DNA of 64,000 nt from Vibrio caribbeanicus ATCC BAA-2122 (GTDB taxonomy: Bacteria; Pseudomonadota; Gammaproteobacteria; Enterobacterales; Vibrionaceae): positions 1 through 64,000 of the forward strand of contig NZ_AEIU01000003.1 in assembly GCF_000165125.1 (NCBI RefSeq), given 5' to 3'. The notes under the pieces are model-generated. The model was not told the DNA's origin. It did no database searches and saw nothing but the letters and a program-made list of their open reading frames with translations. Positions 8,805 to 17,344 of this stretch are shown here, piece after piece; position 1 is the first letter of the stretch; every line of letters begins with the position of its first letter. A program made the translations under genes and the position numbers.

Positions 8805-10868
8805 TTAGAACTTGGCTTCTAAATCCACGCCAAATCGGAGTGGATCACCATAGGTACTAAAACCAGGATAGGAAAATGTTTTATAGCGTTCGTCAGTTAA
8901 GTTATCACCCCACAGACGAATCGAATAATCATCACGATATTTAAATTCAAAATTACTCTTTACGATAACATAAGAGCCTTGGAACTTTTCCCCTTTGTCA
9001 TCGAGCGCAACCTGACCATAATGACCGACGCTCAATGTTGGAGTAAAGACCCAGTCATCGCTGATTTGCGCAGAATAGGTTGTTTCTATATTAATATTGT
9101 GTTTTGGAGCATTAGGAACTCTCGTGCCACTTGACATACTGGCACCTGAGTAGCCATCAACTTGGGTCACTTTGGCATCATTGAATCCAAATCTTAATAC
9201 CGCTTGCCACACATCGGTCAATAAAGCAGAAATTGAACCTTCGACGCCACGAGAGCGAATTTCTTCTATCGAAGCAATACGAGTCGCAGCCCCATCAGGA
9301 TAAGAATATTGATAGTTTTTTACCCTAGCATCAAAGAGGCTCACAGTCGTCATCACACGACGATCTAACCAGTAACTTTTATAGCCAACCTCTATTACTT
9401 CACTCATTTCTGGAGCATAGGTTTTACCATAACCTAAACGTTCACCAAGCATCGTCGTTTCTTCTGCCATCCAGCTAGCGCCACCACTCAGTAATCCCTT
9501 ACCGTAACTTGAATATATCGTATGATTATCGCCAAGCTCTTTACTAATCGCGAGCTTTGGCAAGAATTTACCATAGTCTGTCGAATAACGTCCTTGAGTT
9601 TGATCGGGACTGTAAAACTCTGAGTCAATCTCATAATTTTCTTTCGTATATCGACCACCAATATTCAGAGACCATGTTGGCAAGAAACGCCATAAAGCAT
9701 CCACATAAGCCGTATAGGTGTCTCGGCTGAAATCTCCAGAAGTCTTTGTTAAATCCAAATTAAGAGCATTAGACAACAGACGATTTCGATTATCTTCTGT
9801 CGACCTTTGATAGGCCGCACCAATAATCCAGTCCACAGGCAGCTCTCCCGGTGTAGAAGTTAACCTTAACTCTTGAAAGTAGTCTTTCTCATTGATCCAA
9901 GCATCCTGACTCATTGAAGTAAGGAGAGGGGAAACGGATAAATCTAAATCAAAACGCCCGTAGGATTCAATGCTTCGATAACCTGTTACCGAGTTTAATG
10001 CCCATTGCGGTGACATATTCCAACCAATTCTTAACGCGGCTCCTTTTGATTTCTGGTCAAAGATATTTTCAACCTCCATCGCTGCTTTTAGGTCGTCACC
10101 TCTGTCAGTCTCAGGATTATCTGGCACATAAGGGTATGCTCCACCGTCAATCCTACCATAATCTAAATATAAACTTGCGGACCAATCGGTCTCTGGTGTC
10201 CAATTGAGACTGAAAGCAATATTATTTTGAGTTTTTTCGTCAATTGTTTTGCCTAAATACGTATTGTCAACGAAACCATCTCTTTTGAGGTGATCAATAG
10301 CAACTTTAGCACTAATATCGTTTTTACCCACGCCACTGGAAGCGATCAGTTGGGCACTTTTTTCATTATAATTAGCGCGCCCAAATTTTACGCTGGCACT
10401 TGGCTCATCGCTGGGCTTTTTGGTGGTAATAACAATGATACCGTCACGGGCGTTACTACCGTATATGTTACCTTGAGGCCCACGAAGGAATTCGATAGAT
10501 TCAACATCAGATAAACGTAAATTAAGGCCATAGAGACTCGTTTGAGGCACATCATCTATGTATATAGGGACATTATTTTGCTCCAGATTTCTAGGCAAGC
10601 CACGCACCTGAATATAGTGATAGTCACCTGCTGTAGTAGTTAATACCATGTTGGGAATCGATTTAATGGCATCGGCCACCGTTTGATACCGATTAGTTTC
10701 AATATCATCGGATGTCACAACATCAATACCCTGAGGAACATCTTTAATATCTTTTTCTACACGAGTAGCTTGCACTACTATCGTGTGATCTGTGCTCTCT
10801 TGTGCTTGCACAGGTAACGTCCCGAGGAGCCCTAATATAACTCCTCCAACCACTGTATTTTTTTTCAT
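8805..10868 (-). CDS. TonB-dependent siderophore receptor (FyuA/FrpA-like)
   Basis: A 687-residue outer-membrane receptor. Signal peptide to about residue 22 (VQAQ), TonB box-like HTIVVQA, plug domain (residues ~40-150, with IEFLRGPQGNIYGSNARDG), then a 22-strand barrel ending in aromatic F (DLEAKF). The length and the company of a YbtA-like regulator and YbtPQ-like transporters point to the FyuA group (yersiniabactin/piscibactin-type receptors). No siderophore synthesis genes are present, so it may serve a foreign siderophore. A Fur box lies 48-66 bases upstream of the start. Confidence 0.9.
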   Translation of the reverse strand: MKKNTVVGGVILGLLGTLPVQAQESTDHTIVVQATRVEKDIKDVPQGIDVVTSDDIETNRYQTVADAIKSIPNMVLTTTAGDYHYIQVRGLPRNLEQNNVPIYIDDVPQTSLYGLNLRLSDVESIEFLRGPQGNIYGSNARDGIIVITTKKPSDEPSASVKFGRANYNEKSAQLIASSGVGKNDISAKVAIDHLKRDGFVDNTYLGKTIDEKTQNNIAFSLNWTPETDWSASLYLDYGRIDGGAYPYVPDNPETDRGDDLKAAMEVENIFDQKSKGAALRIGWNMSPQWALNSVTGYRSIESYGRFDLDLSVSPLLTSMSQDAWINEKDYFQELRLTSTPGELPVDWIIGAAYQRSTEDNRNRLLSNALNLDLTKTSGDFSRDTYTAYVDALWRFLPTWSLNIGGRYTKENYEIDSEFYSPDQTQGRYSTDYGKFLPKLAISKELGDNHTIYSSYGKGLLSGGASWMAEETTMLGERLGYGKTYAPEMSEVIEVGYKSYWLDRRVMTTVSLFDARVKNYQYSYPDGAATRIASIEEIRSRGVEGSISALLTDVWQAVLRFGFNDAKVTQVDGYSGASMSSGTRVPNAPKHNINIETTYSAQISDDWVFTPTLSVGHYGQVALDDKGEKFQGSYVIVKSNFEFKYRDDYSIRLWGDNLTDERYKTFSYPGFSTYGDPLRFGVDLEAKF

Positions 10869-11324
10869 TTTATTCTCTGATAGTTTAATTATTTAAAATT
10901 AGAAAAAGATTAAATGAATATGATTCTCATTTGAATGTCAAAAACATCACAAACGGGAGCGGTTTTAGCATTTTGAGTAGTTTTGTTTTAAATGGGGCAC
11001 ACGTTTTGCCAAAATAATTCCATCTAGCATTTTAATATGCATCACTATTATTATTTTAAATAGATATATTCAAGTAAGCTCACATAGCTCAATCAATCTG
11101 GTGGTCATGAGAAAATAATAAGAAAGAATAAATATTATTTATAAGTATTTTAACATCACAATAATTTTTTAAAATTTATAATTACTATTAAATAAAATAT
11201 ATTTGTACTGTTATACCAAGATTTAATTATATTTTTTATTAAGATATCGTGAGATAATTAAAATTAATAAACACCTTTTAATGAGTAAATTTTATTACTC
11301 CTTTAACTATGAGACTTCCTTATT
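10869..11324. other. Long AT-rich divergent intergenic region
   Basis: About 450 bases between the divergent receptor gene and an exported-protein gene. Apart from the Fur box near the receptor it is extremely A+T-rich, especially 11120-11300, with many possible -10 elements. Such a stretch would be a natural target for H-NS-type silencing (inference). No ORF or hairpin stands out. Confidence 0.5.
10916..10934. promoter_or_regulatory. Fur box upstream of the TonB-dependent receptor
   Basis: Read on the minus strand, AAATGAGAATCATATTC keeps the AATGA.AATCAT core of the Fur consensus. It lies about 50-65 bases ahead of the receptor start, so iron repression of the whole uptake unit is likely. 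Confidence 0.7.
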
Positions 11325-13238
11325 ATGAAGTATCTTTTTATTTTGATAATTTTAATATTAAAATCTTTTTATCTATACGCAACACCAATATCTGATAATA
11401 TTCGAGACCATATCTACTCCAGCCAACTTCTTCCCTACCATTCTAATCTGAGTGACCAAGAGTCAGAACAACTAATCTTACGTCAATTCCAAATAGTTCA
11501 AGAGTGTGTTTTGGGAGAAGGCTATTGCGAGCATGCTCTTTATTCACTAAAAACTTCAGCAGAAATTGCAATAAGACAAAACGATTCGGTGGCTAATCAA
11601 CAAATGCTCTTATTTCTACAAGATGCCTACGCAGAATTGGAAGATGAACAAAGTTATTTGACTGTATTTGAAGTAATGATAGGTTTTGTACAGCCAAGAG
11701 TTGAGTTACTACGACAACATTTGTTTAAAACTGTATTAACTCAAAATGCTCAAGCGACTCCGATTGATTTTGCCGGCTCTTATTCGTTACTACTCCGCGC
11801 TGTTACCAATGGTAGTATTCAATCTTTTTACCCGTCACAAAATGATGAAGTCATTGATTCAGGCAGCCCAATCACCGCGGCTTACCTCAACCTATTGAAA
11901 GCAGTTTTAACTAAGCACAACGAAAAAAGTAACTTTTCTCATCAGATGGATGAGCTGATGGCGACTTCGTTTTCTAGTATGGTGAATCGAGAAGGGTACA
12001 TTCCAAGATGTCAGCAATGCACAACAAAATTTATTGTAGAACACTACAACGATAGATCGCGTGACAAACTTTATGATGAAGTGGACGTGACAAGTTTTAT
12101 CGCAAAGAAAACGCTCAGAAATGCTATGTTCGATAACTATCGAATTGCTTTTCCGCACTACTACGTTAGTGAAGTTGTGCCATTTTTATTGGGCTTGAAA
12201 ACATTTGCACATGAAAATGTCGCCAAGTTTCTCAAAAATAACCGCAATCTGGGATCTATCAACGAAACTCAGAGAGTGCTTATTTTAAAAGAAGTAAGAG
12301 CAGCTATCAAAAAGAAAGGAATTGAACTGAGCTTTTCGAGCATCGTAAATATGACCTTTCGCTACCTTACCGCAACGGGCCAGATAGAATCAATACTTTC
12401 ATCAGGTGTGAAGCTTAATGCCTTGCGTTCCGATCCGTTTAAAGCTGGCTCCCACAACAAAATATTCGCCGTAAATATTTTTACGAACGTGGTATTAAAG
12501 AAGATACCACGAGTTTTAACTGGTGAGGTGCTCAGGTTTGGATGTGGTAGAGATCAATGGAGATTACCTGCTGCACTTTACATGTTACTTGAAGACAAAT
12601 GTGTGTTTACTCCCTCATTTTCATCTGGCTCGTTTTCGATTACAACTTCCACAACGTTCAGCGCACAAGACCAATATGATTATCAGTTTTCTGTCTATCA
12701 CAAACCTACAAATACTACGTTGTTGACAAAAAGTATCCCCAGCAAACAAGAGATTACTTTTTATCGGTCTGCTTTAGGTGCATTCAGTCCCGAAGATTTA
12801 GTTTTATATATCTCAAATACAAATCCAGAAGTTAGATCTGATATCGCAGCGATTCAAATTAGTAATAAGCTGTTTAGATATGGTTATGGCGGAGTTATTA
12901 AAAATAATACCGTCTATTTTGTGAAAAAGTTATTAACGCCTGAGTTTAACCGTTTTCGAGCTGAAGAGTTTGGCTGTACTCTAGTCAGCCGGACTGAAGA
13001 GCAACAAATCGATTGCTTACAAACAAAGTTAGAAACCTACGATCTTCCCGATTACTTTTATAAAAATATGGAATCAATTGGTCCTGTTCCGCACGATACC
13101 CAAACTACACTTGAAGATGTTATTGAAGCAGAGGATAACCGACAGAAAGAAGCGGAAAAAAAGGTTATCGAACAATCTATTGCTAATGCCCTAAGTGGGC
13201 ATGGTTGGGGACCAAGCGGCGGGCTGTATGGCCTTTAA
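11325..13238 (+). CDS. Large exported protein of unknown function
   Basis: A 637-residue protein with a strong signal peptide (MKYLFILIILILKSFYLYAT, cleavage near residue 19-20). I recognise no family. A CxxC pair (RCQQCTTKF) sits near residue 230; other cysteines are scattered (CVLGEGYC, FGCGRDQW, DKCVF). Residues ~275-360 are helical and basic; the C-terminus has a charged helix (EDVIEAEDNRQKEAEKKVIEQS) followed by a Gly-rich tail (SGHGWGPSGGLYGL). Its upstream region is extremely A+T-rich. It stands alone between the siderophore locus and the yqhC/yqhD pair and may be laterally acquired. Confidence 0.75.
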   Translation: MKYLFILIILILKSFYLYATPISDNIRDHIYSSQLLPYHSNLSDQESEQLILRQFQIVQECVLGEGYCEHALYSLKTSAEIAIRQNDSVANQQMLLFLQDAYAELEDEQSYLTVFEVMIGFVQPRVELLRQHLFKTVLTQNAQATPIDFAGSYSLLLRAVTNGSIQSFYPSQNDEVIDSGSPITAAYLNLLKAVLTKHNEKSNFSHQMDELMATSFSSMVNREGYIPRCQQCTTKFIVEHYNDRSRDKLYDEVDVTSFIAKKTLRNAMFDNYRIAFPHYYVSEVVPFLLGLKTFAHENVAKFLKNNRNLGSINETQRVLILKEVRAAIKKKGIELSFSSIVNMTFRYLTATGQIESILSSGVKLNALRSDPFKAGSHNKIFAVNIFTNVVLKKIPRVLTGEVLRFGCGRDQWRLPAALYMLLEDKCVFTPSFSSGSFSITTSTTFSAQDQYDYQFSVYHKPTNTTLLTKSIPSKQEITFYRSALGAFSPEDLVLYISNTNPEVRSDIAAIQISNKLFRYGYGGVIKNNTVYFVKKLLTPEFNRFRAEEFGCTLVSRTEEQQIDCLQTKLETYDLPDYFYKNMESIGPVPHDTQTTLEDVIEAEDNRQKEAEKKVIEQSIANALSGHGWGPSGGLYGL

Positions 13239-13305
13239 CATAACCTATTTTTTTGCAAGTTATAAACTAGGGGGGATATTTACGCCCTCTTCTGTTCATC
13301 TTAAA

Positions 13306-13327
13306 TGAGACACCATAAAGCGTCTCA
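13306..13327 (-). terminator. Weak hairpin after the YqhC-like regulator
   Basis: TGAGAC and GTCTCA form a 6-bp stem with a 10-base loop, 16 bases beyond the stop of the minus-strand regulator. The T-run is poor, so it is a candidate only. Confidence 0.3.
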
Positions 13328-13342
13328 GTCATGCTAAAAAAT

Positions 13343-14242
13343 CTAGACCGCTCTAGGAGGAACATTAAAATGACGTTTAAACTCTCGACTAAATTGTGAG
13401 GGACTTGAATAACCAACTAGACGAGCAGCATCGTTGATACGTAACCCCTCTATCTGGATAAGCTCCTTAGCTTTATTAAGCCTAACTTTCTTTAGATATT
13501 GAAGTGGAGACTCAAAAGTAACTTTACGAAAAGCGTTGTGAAAAGCGGATAGACTCATATTCGCTTCTTCTGCCAATGACTGGACGGTGATAATCTGATC
13601 GTAGTCTTGATGTAGCTTAGATAAAGCCTTTGCGATACGCGCATAGTGTCCATCGTGGTGAGCTAAATCAAACAGCACTCGTCCCTCCGGTCCGGTTAAC
13701 GCCCGATAAACAATTTCACTAACCAGTGCGTCACCAAGAATTGTCGCCTCGACATCATTGTGTAGCGTTTTAACCAGTCGCACAACACTATCTAACATTG
13801 ACTGATCCATTGTTGTCGCCTGCAGACCACTCGAATCTTGGTTGGGCTTATGACCATAGTGCTCAACGACACCCTGCTCTTCTAGTTTTTTCACTAATCT
13901 ATGCAAACGCTGGGGCTCAATGCGAATCGACAAACCGAGTAAAGGTTTACCATCGAGAGGGATCGCTTCACACTCCAGTGGAATCGGTACACCAACAACA
14001 AGATAATCATTAGCAGCGTAAGTAACAGGCCTATCGCCTAGGTGGATGTTTTTTTTACCCTGGCTGAGCATAATGATACCCGACTGATAAGTAAATGGCT
14101 GGCGCTGATTACCAGTACTGCTTCTATATATGGAGACATTGTCTATCTGCGTAACTCGACTGCCCTCTAAATCATGCCAGCCTTTATGTTCAATGTAGGA
14201 TTCCAATAATTGACCGAATAAATTCATAGAGTCTGTATCCAT
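13343..14242 (-). CDS. AraC-family regulator, YqhC-like
   Basis: A 299-residue protein with an N-terminal AraC_N domain (PF06719; LSQGKKNIHLGDRPVTYAAN and the ECEAIPLDGKPLLGLSIRI region) and a C-terminal double helix-turn-helix ending VGYSSPSQFSREFKRHFNVP. It is transcribed away from a yqhD-like alcohol dehydrogenase, sharing a 164-bp promoter region. In Escherichia coli the same arrangement exists: YqhC, also an AraC_N regulator, activates yqhD in response to reactive aldehydes. That gives a direct functional prediction. Confidence 0.88.
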   Translation of the reverse strand: MDTDSMNLFGQLLESYIEHKGWHDLEGSRVTQIDNVSIYRSSTGNQRQPFTYQSGIIMLSQGKKNIHLGDRPVTYAANDYLVVGVPIPLECEAIPLDGKPLLGLSIRIEPQRLHRLVKKLEEQGVVEHYGHKPNQDSSGLQATTMDQSMLDSVVRLVKTLHNDVEATILGDALVSEIVYRALTGPEGRVLFDLAHHDGHYARIAKALSKLHQDYDQIITVQSLAEEANMSLSAFHNAFRKVTFESPLQYLKKVRLNKAKELIQIEGLRINDAARLVGYSSPSQFSREFKRHFNVPPRAV

Positions 14243-14406
14243 CCAAAATGCGATGCGTATCAGTGTAAACTATCAAAAATGGAGAAATAGGCAATAAATT
14301 TAGAGAAACAGACCTTCATTACCCTACTATTGAAGAGTAATATGCAAAAAAAACAATCGAGAATAATACCAAAATAGACTCTCTTAATTTACACAAGGAA
14401 ACAGAA

Positions 14407-15555
14407 ATGCAATTTACTTACGTCAACCCTACCGTTATTCATTTTGGTCAAGGCCAAATCAAATCTATTCGTCAAGCTGTCGATGTTTCTCAGAAGGTAC
14501 TGGTTATCTATGGTGGAGGGTCAATTAAACGCAACGGTGTCTACGACCAAGTCGTAGAAGCGCTGCAGAATCATACTTGGATAGAGTTTTCAGGAGTGGA
14601 AGCAAATCCAACTAAGGAAACTCTGGACAAAGCTGTCGCACTTGTCAAAGAGCACAATATCGAGTTTATCATTGCCGTTGGTGGCGGTTCTGTCATCGAT
14701 GGTTCGAAATATGTTGCCGGAGCTGCAAAGTATCAGGGTGATGGTTGGGATATCTTGACACGTGAGCACACTGTAACAGAAGCCGTGCCATTAGGTGCTG
14801 TTTTAACACTGCCAGCAACCGGTTCAGAATCCAACATGGGCGCTGTTATTACCCGAAAAGCCACCCAAGAGAAGCTTTCATTTGGTAGCCCAGCAGTACA
14901 ACCAAAATTCGCAGTAATGGATCCTGATGTAATGAAGTCGCTTCCGGAGCGCCAGTTACTTAATGGTCTAGTGGACGCTTGGGTACATGTCTGTGAGCAA
15001 TACATAACCATGCCTACAGATGCAATGGTACAAGATGGTTATGCTGAGGCCTTATTAAAGAACCTTCTCACTCTTGGCAAGCAATATAACCAGCGTGATA
15101 ATGATAGTTGGCGTGCAAATCTGATGTGGACGGCAAACCAAGCACTGAATGGCTTAATTGGTGTTGGTGTACCTCAAGATTGGGCAACACATATGATAGG
15201 TCACGAATTTACGGCCTTGTGGCATGTCGATCATGCGCGCTCTCTTGCTATTGTTCAACCTTCACTACTTCGCAATCAAATCGAAGTAAAACGTAGCAAA
15301 CTAGAGCAAATGGGTAAGAATGTTTTTGCACTTGAAGCGAGTGCTGATCTCGCAGAACGAACCATTGAGGCCATAGAAGCGTTCTACCATAGTTTGAACA
15401 TCGCAACACACTTTAACGATTATCAAGAAAACAAAACAACCGCGATTGATAATGTTGTTGCACAACTTGAATCACACGGCTATTTAAAGTTAGGCGAAAA
15501 CAAAGCCATTACCTTAGAAAAAACTCGTGAAATTCTAGAATCAGCCATTCAGTAA
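14407..15555 (+). CDS. yqhD: NADP-dependent iron-containing alcohol dehydrogenase (aldehyde reductase YqhD)
   Basis: A 382-residue group III alcohol dehydrogenase, close to the 387 residues of E. coli YqhD and similar along its length. The nucleotide-binding loops are visible (VIYGGGSIKRNGVYDQV; AVGGGSVIDGSK), as is LPATGSESNMGAVI and the metal-binding segment VDAWVH...DWATHMIGHEFTALWHVDHARSLAI, which supplies the Asp and His ligands. The family reduces short and toxic aldehydes (acrolein, malondialdehyde, methylglyoxal) with NADPH. Likely controlled by the divergent YqhC-like regulator. An AAGGAAACAG ribosome site precedes the ATG. Confidence 0.94.
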   Translation: MQFTYVNPTVIHFGQGQIKSIRQAVDVSQKVLVIYGGGSIKRNGVYDQVVEALQNHTWIEFSGVEANPTKETLDKAVALVKEHNIEFIIAVGGGSVIDGSKYVAGAAKYQGDGWDILTREHTVTEAVPLGAVLTLPATGSESNMGAVITRKATQEKLSFGSPAVQPKFAVMDPDVMKSLPERQLLNGLVDAWVHVCEQYITMPTDAMVQDGYAEALLKNLLTLGKQYNQRDNDSWRANLMWTANQALNGLIGVGVPQDWATHMIGHEFTALWHVDHARSLAIVQPSLLRNQIEVKRSKLEQMGKNVFALEASADLAERTIEAIEAFYHSLNIATHFNDYQENKTTAIDNVVAQLESHGYLKLGENKAITLEKTREILESAIQ

Positions 15556-15566
15556 TACGCTATTGG

Positions 15567-15596
15567 AAAAGGGCATCCCAGAGATGCCCTTTTTTC
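15567..15596. terminator. Bidirectional terminator between yqhD and a GNAT gene
   Basis: An 11-bp stem AAAAGGGCATC / GATGCCCTTTT with a 5-base loop, T-rich on the plus side and closed by an A-tract that becomes T on the minus side. It lies between two convergent stops (15555 and 15599). Confidence 0.9.
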
Positions 15597-15598
15597 TG

Positions 15599-16039
15599 TT
15601 AAGCTACCAATGAGACAGAGAGTTCTATTTCACGCCCCTCGACCCACTCTCCCGTGCGTTGAAACCCACAGCTTATATAGAAATCTATTGGGCTGTCTGG
15701 CCCGGGAACAACGCTGGTGTAAAGCTCTGATACACAAAACTCTTTCACTAGCTCAGATTTCAACAACCGAATCGCTTCTCGACCATAGCCTTTGTTCTGT
15801 CTTGAGCTATCGATCATCAATCGCCAGAGTGAAAGTCTCTCAGGATCAGCATTAATTAAGATAAAACCTATGGGAACATTCTCTAAATAAACCCCCTTAA
15901 ACCAAGCACAAGGCATAAAGTTAGCCTCCGCTAATGACAAGGCATTAGTATCAACAAGATTGCGCTGGTGAGGCGCGACTTTAAGCTGACAGATTTCGTA
16001 GAAATTATGTTGGTTAATTTTTCTCAGCTCTAGGCTCAT
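15599..16039 (-). CDS. GNAT family N-acetyltransferase (BltD/SpeG-like)
   Basis: A 146-residue single-domain GNAT protein. The acetyl-CoA pyrophosphate loop is SRQNKGYGREAIRLL, preceded by strand LWRLMID. The N-terminal VAPHQRNLVDTNALSLAEAN resembles spermine/spermidine or BltD-type acetyltransferases, so polyamines are a possible substrate, though this is not proven. Cytosolic. It converges on yqhD across a shared terminator. The ATG at 16039 follows AAAAGGAAATTT, a usable ribosome site. Confidence 0.85.
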   Translation of the reverse strand: MSLELRKINQHNFYEICQLKVAPHQRNLVDTNALSLAEANFMPCAWFKGVYLENVPIGFILINADPERLSLWRLMIDSSRQNKGYGREAIRLLKSELVKEFCVSELYTSVVPGPDSPIDFYISCGFQRTGEWVEGREIELSVSLVA

Positions 16040-16177
16040 AAATTTCCTTTTAACTATGACGTATATTCAACCATTTATACTCTGAACCCCAGAATAGCTT
16101 GTGTGTTGATAATCTATCTAAAAGCCATAGTGGGTTCAAGAACCTATACTTTTTACGAAAGTTTTTCCTTAACATTA

Positions 16178-16212
16178 TACTGGGGGGTAGTATTAAGTGC
16201 TTAAGGGGAGTA
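16178..16212. promoter_or_regulatory. Tandem RcnR-type operator before rcnA
   Basis: TACTGGGGGGTAGTA (16178-16192) fits the RcnR site TACT-G6-N-AGTA exactly. A second, weaker copy TGCTTAAGGGGAGTA begins 20 bases later (16198). The pair lies 35-70 bases before the rcnA start. Apo-RcnR should bind here and let go when Ni(II) or Co(II) is bound. Confidence 0.85.
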
Positions 16213-16246
16213 TATTTTGAGTATGGTTATTTAACAAAAGAGAGTA

Positions 16247-17320
16247 ATGATGAATTTTGTCACATTGCTGGAACAAGGCAATGGATGGCTTTTTATCCCA
16301 AGTGCCATCCTGCTCGGTGCATTGCATGGTTTAGAGCCTGGTCATTCAAAAACCATGATGGCTGCCTTTATCGTCGCGATAAAGGGTACAGTGAAACAGG
16401 CAATAATGCTGGGACTGGCAGCCACCTTGTCTCACACTATTATCGTTTGGTTAATTGCTTTTGGTGGAATGTATATTAGTCAAAGATTTACTGCTGAGGC
16501 TGCCGAGCCATGGATGCAATTGATCTCAGGAGTCATCATATTGGCAACGGGTCTATGGATGATCTGGCGGACATGGAGTGATGAACGTCAATGGCATAAT
16601 GCACAAAACTACACACAGGACTGGAAAACACAGGTTGTAGATACAGGTCACGGCCATATTGCACTTTCGATTGTCAATGAGAGAGATATCTGTCGCTTAC
16701 AACTCAAAACCTTAAGCGGAAAACAATTAACTGCTGATCAAGTAAAGTTTACTTTGCCCGAAACGAATAGTAGTAATGATCAGAGCCATACGTTCATCGA
16801 TTATGAGGGCTATTTGGAATCAAAACAAATCGCCAACATAAAACAAGGATGTATGGTTAAACTCATGATTGGACACCACAATCACACACATGATTTTAAT
16901 GTCCACTTTATCCCGAGGATAGCGAATGAAGAAGCGGTATATCAAGATGCCCATGAGCGTTCACATGCTAAAGATATTGAGAAGCGATTTGCTAATCGCA
17001 CTGTTACAAATGGACAAATACTTTTATTTGGATTAACGGGAGGACTTATCCCCTGTCCTGCAGCCGTTACAGTGTTACTAATTTGTCTTCAGCTTAAAGC
17101 TGTTGCACTGGGCGCAACGCTTGTTATGTCCTTTAGCATAGGTCTTGCTATCACTCTGGTTACCGTTGGTGTCATCGCTGCATTGAGTATTCAGAAAGCT
17201 TCATCCAAATGGAGCTACCTTGATAAACTAGCCCGCCAAGCCCCTTATTTATCTGGGCTACTGATTGGATTCGTTGGGATCTATATGGGCTTGCATGGCT
17301 ACGATGGAGTAATGGGATAA
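16247..17320 (+). CDS. rcnA: Nickel/cobalt efflux protein RcnA
   Basis: A 357-residue inner-membrane exporter of the NicO/RcnA family. The N-terminal half has the LLGALHGLEPGHSKTMMAAFIVAIKG motif with metal-contacting His residues, followed by two more helices. A hydrophilic central loop (about residues 110-245) contains a His-rich patch (GHHNHTHDF). The C-terminal half has LTGGLIPCPAAVTVLLICLQ and further helices. RcnA expels Ni(II) and Co(II). The tandem RcnR operator upstream and an rcnR gene at 59.3 kb support this. Either of two adjacent ATGs (16247, 16250) could start translation. Confidence 0.93.
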   Translation: MMNFVTLLEQGNGWLFIPSAILLGALHGLEPGHSKTMMAAFIVAIKGTVKQAIMLGLAATLSHTIIVWLIAFGGMYISQRFTAEAAEPWMQLISGVIILATGLWMIWRTWSDERQWHNAQNYTQDWKTQVVDTGHGHIALSIVNERDICRLQLKTLSGKQLTADQVKFTLPETNSSNDQSHTFIDYEGYLESKQIANIKQGCMVKLMIGHHNHTHDFNVHFIPRIANEEAVYQDAHERSHAKDIEKRFANRTVTNGQILLFGLTGGLIPCPAAVTVLLICLQLKAVALGATLVMSFSIGLAITLVTVGVIAALSIQKASSKWSYLDKLARQAPYLSGLLIGFVGIYMGLHGYDGVMG

Positions 17321-17344
17321 ACGACCAAAAGTCACTGTAATGAT

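Noticed and set aside
16099-16479. ORF of 126 codons over the start of rcnA
   Set aside because: It is in another frame of rcnA, begins upstream of the operator and has no ribosome site or recognisable content.
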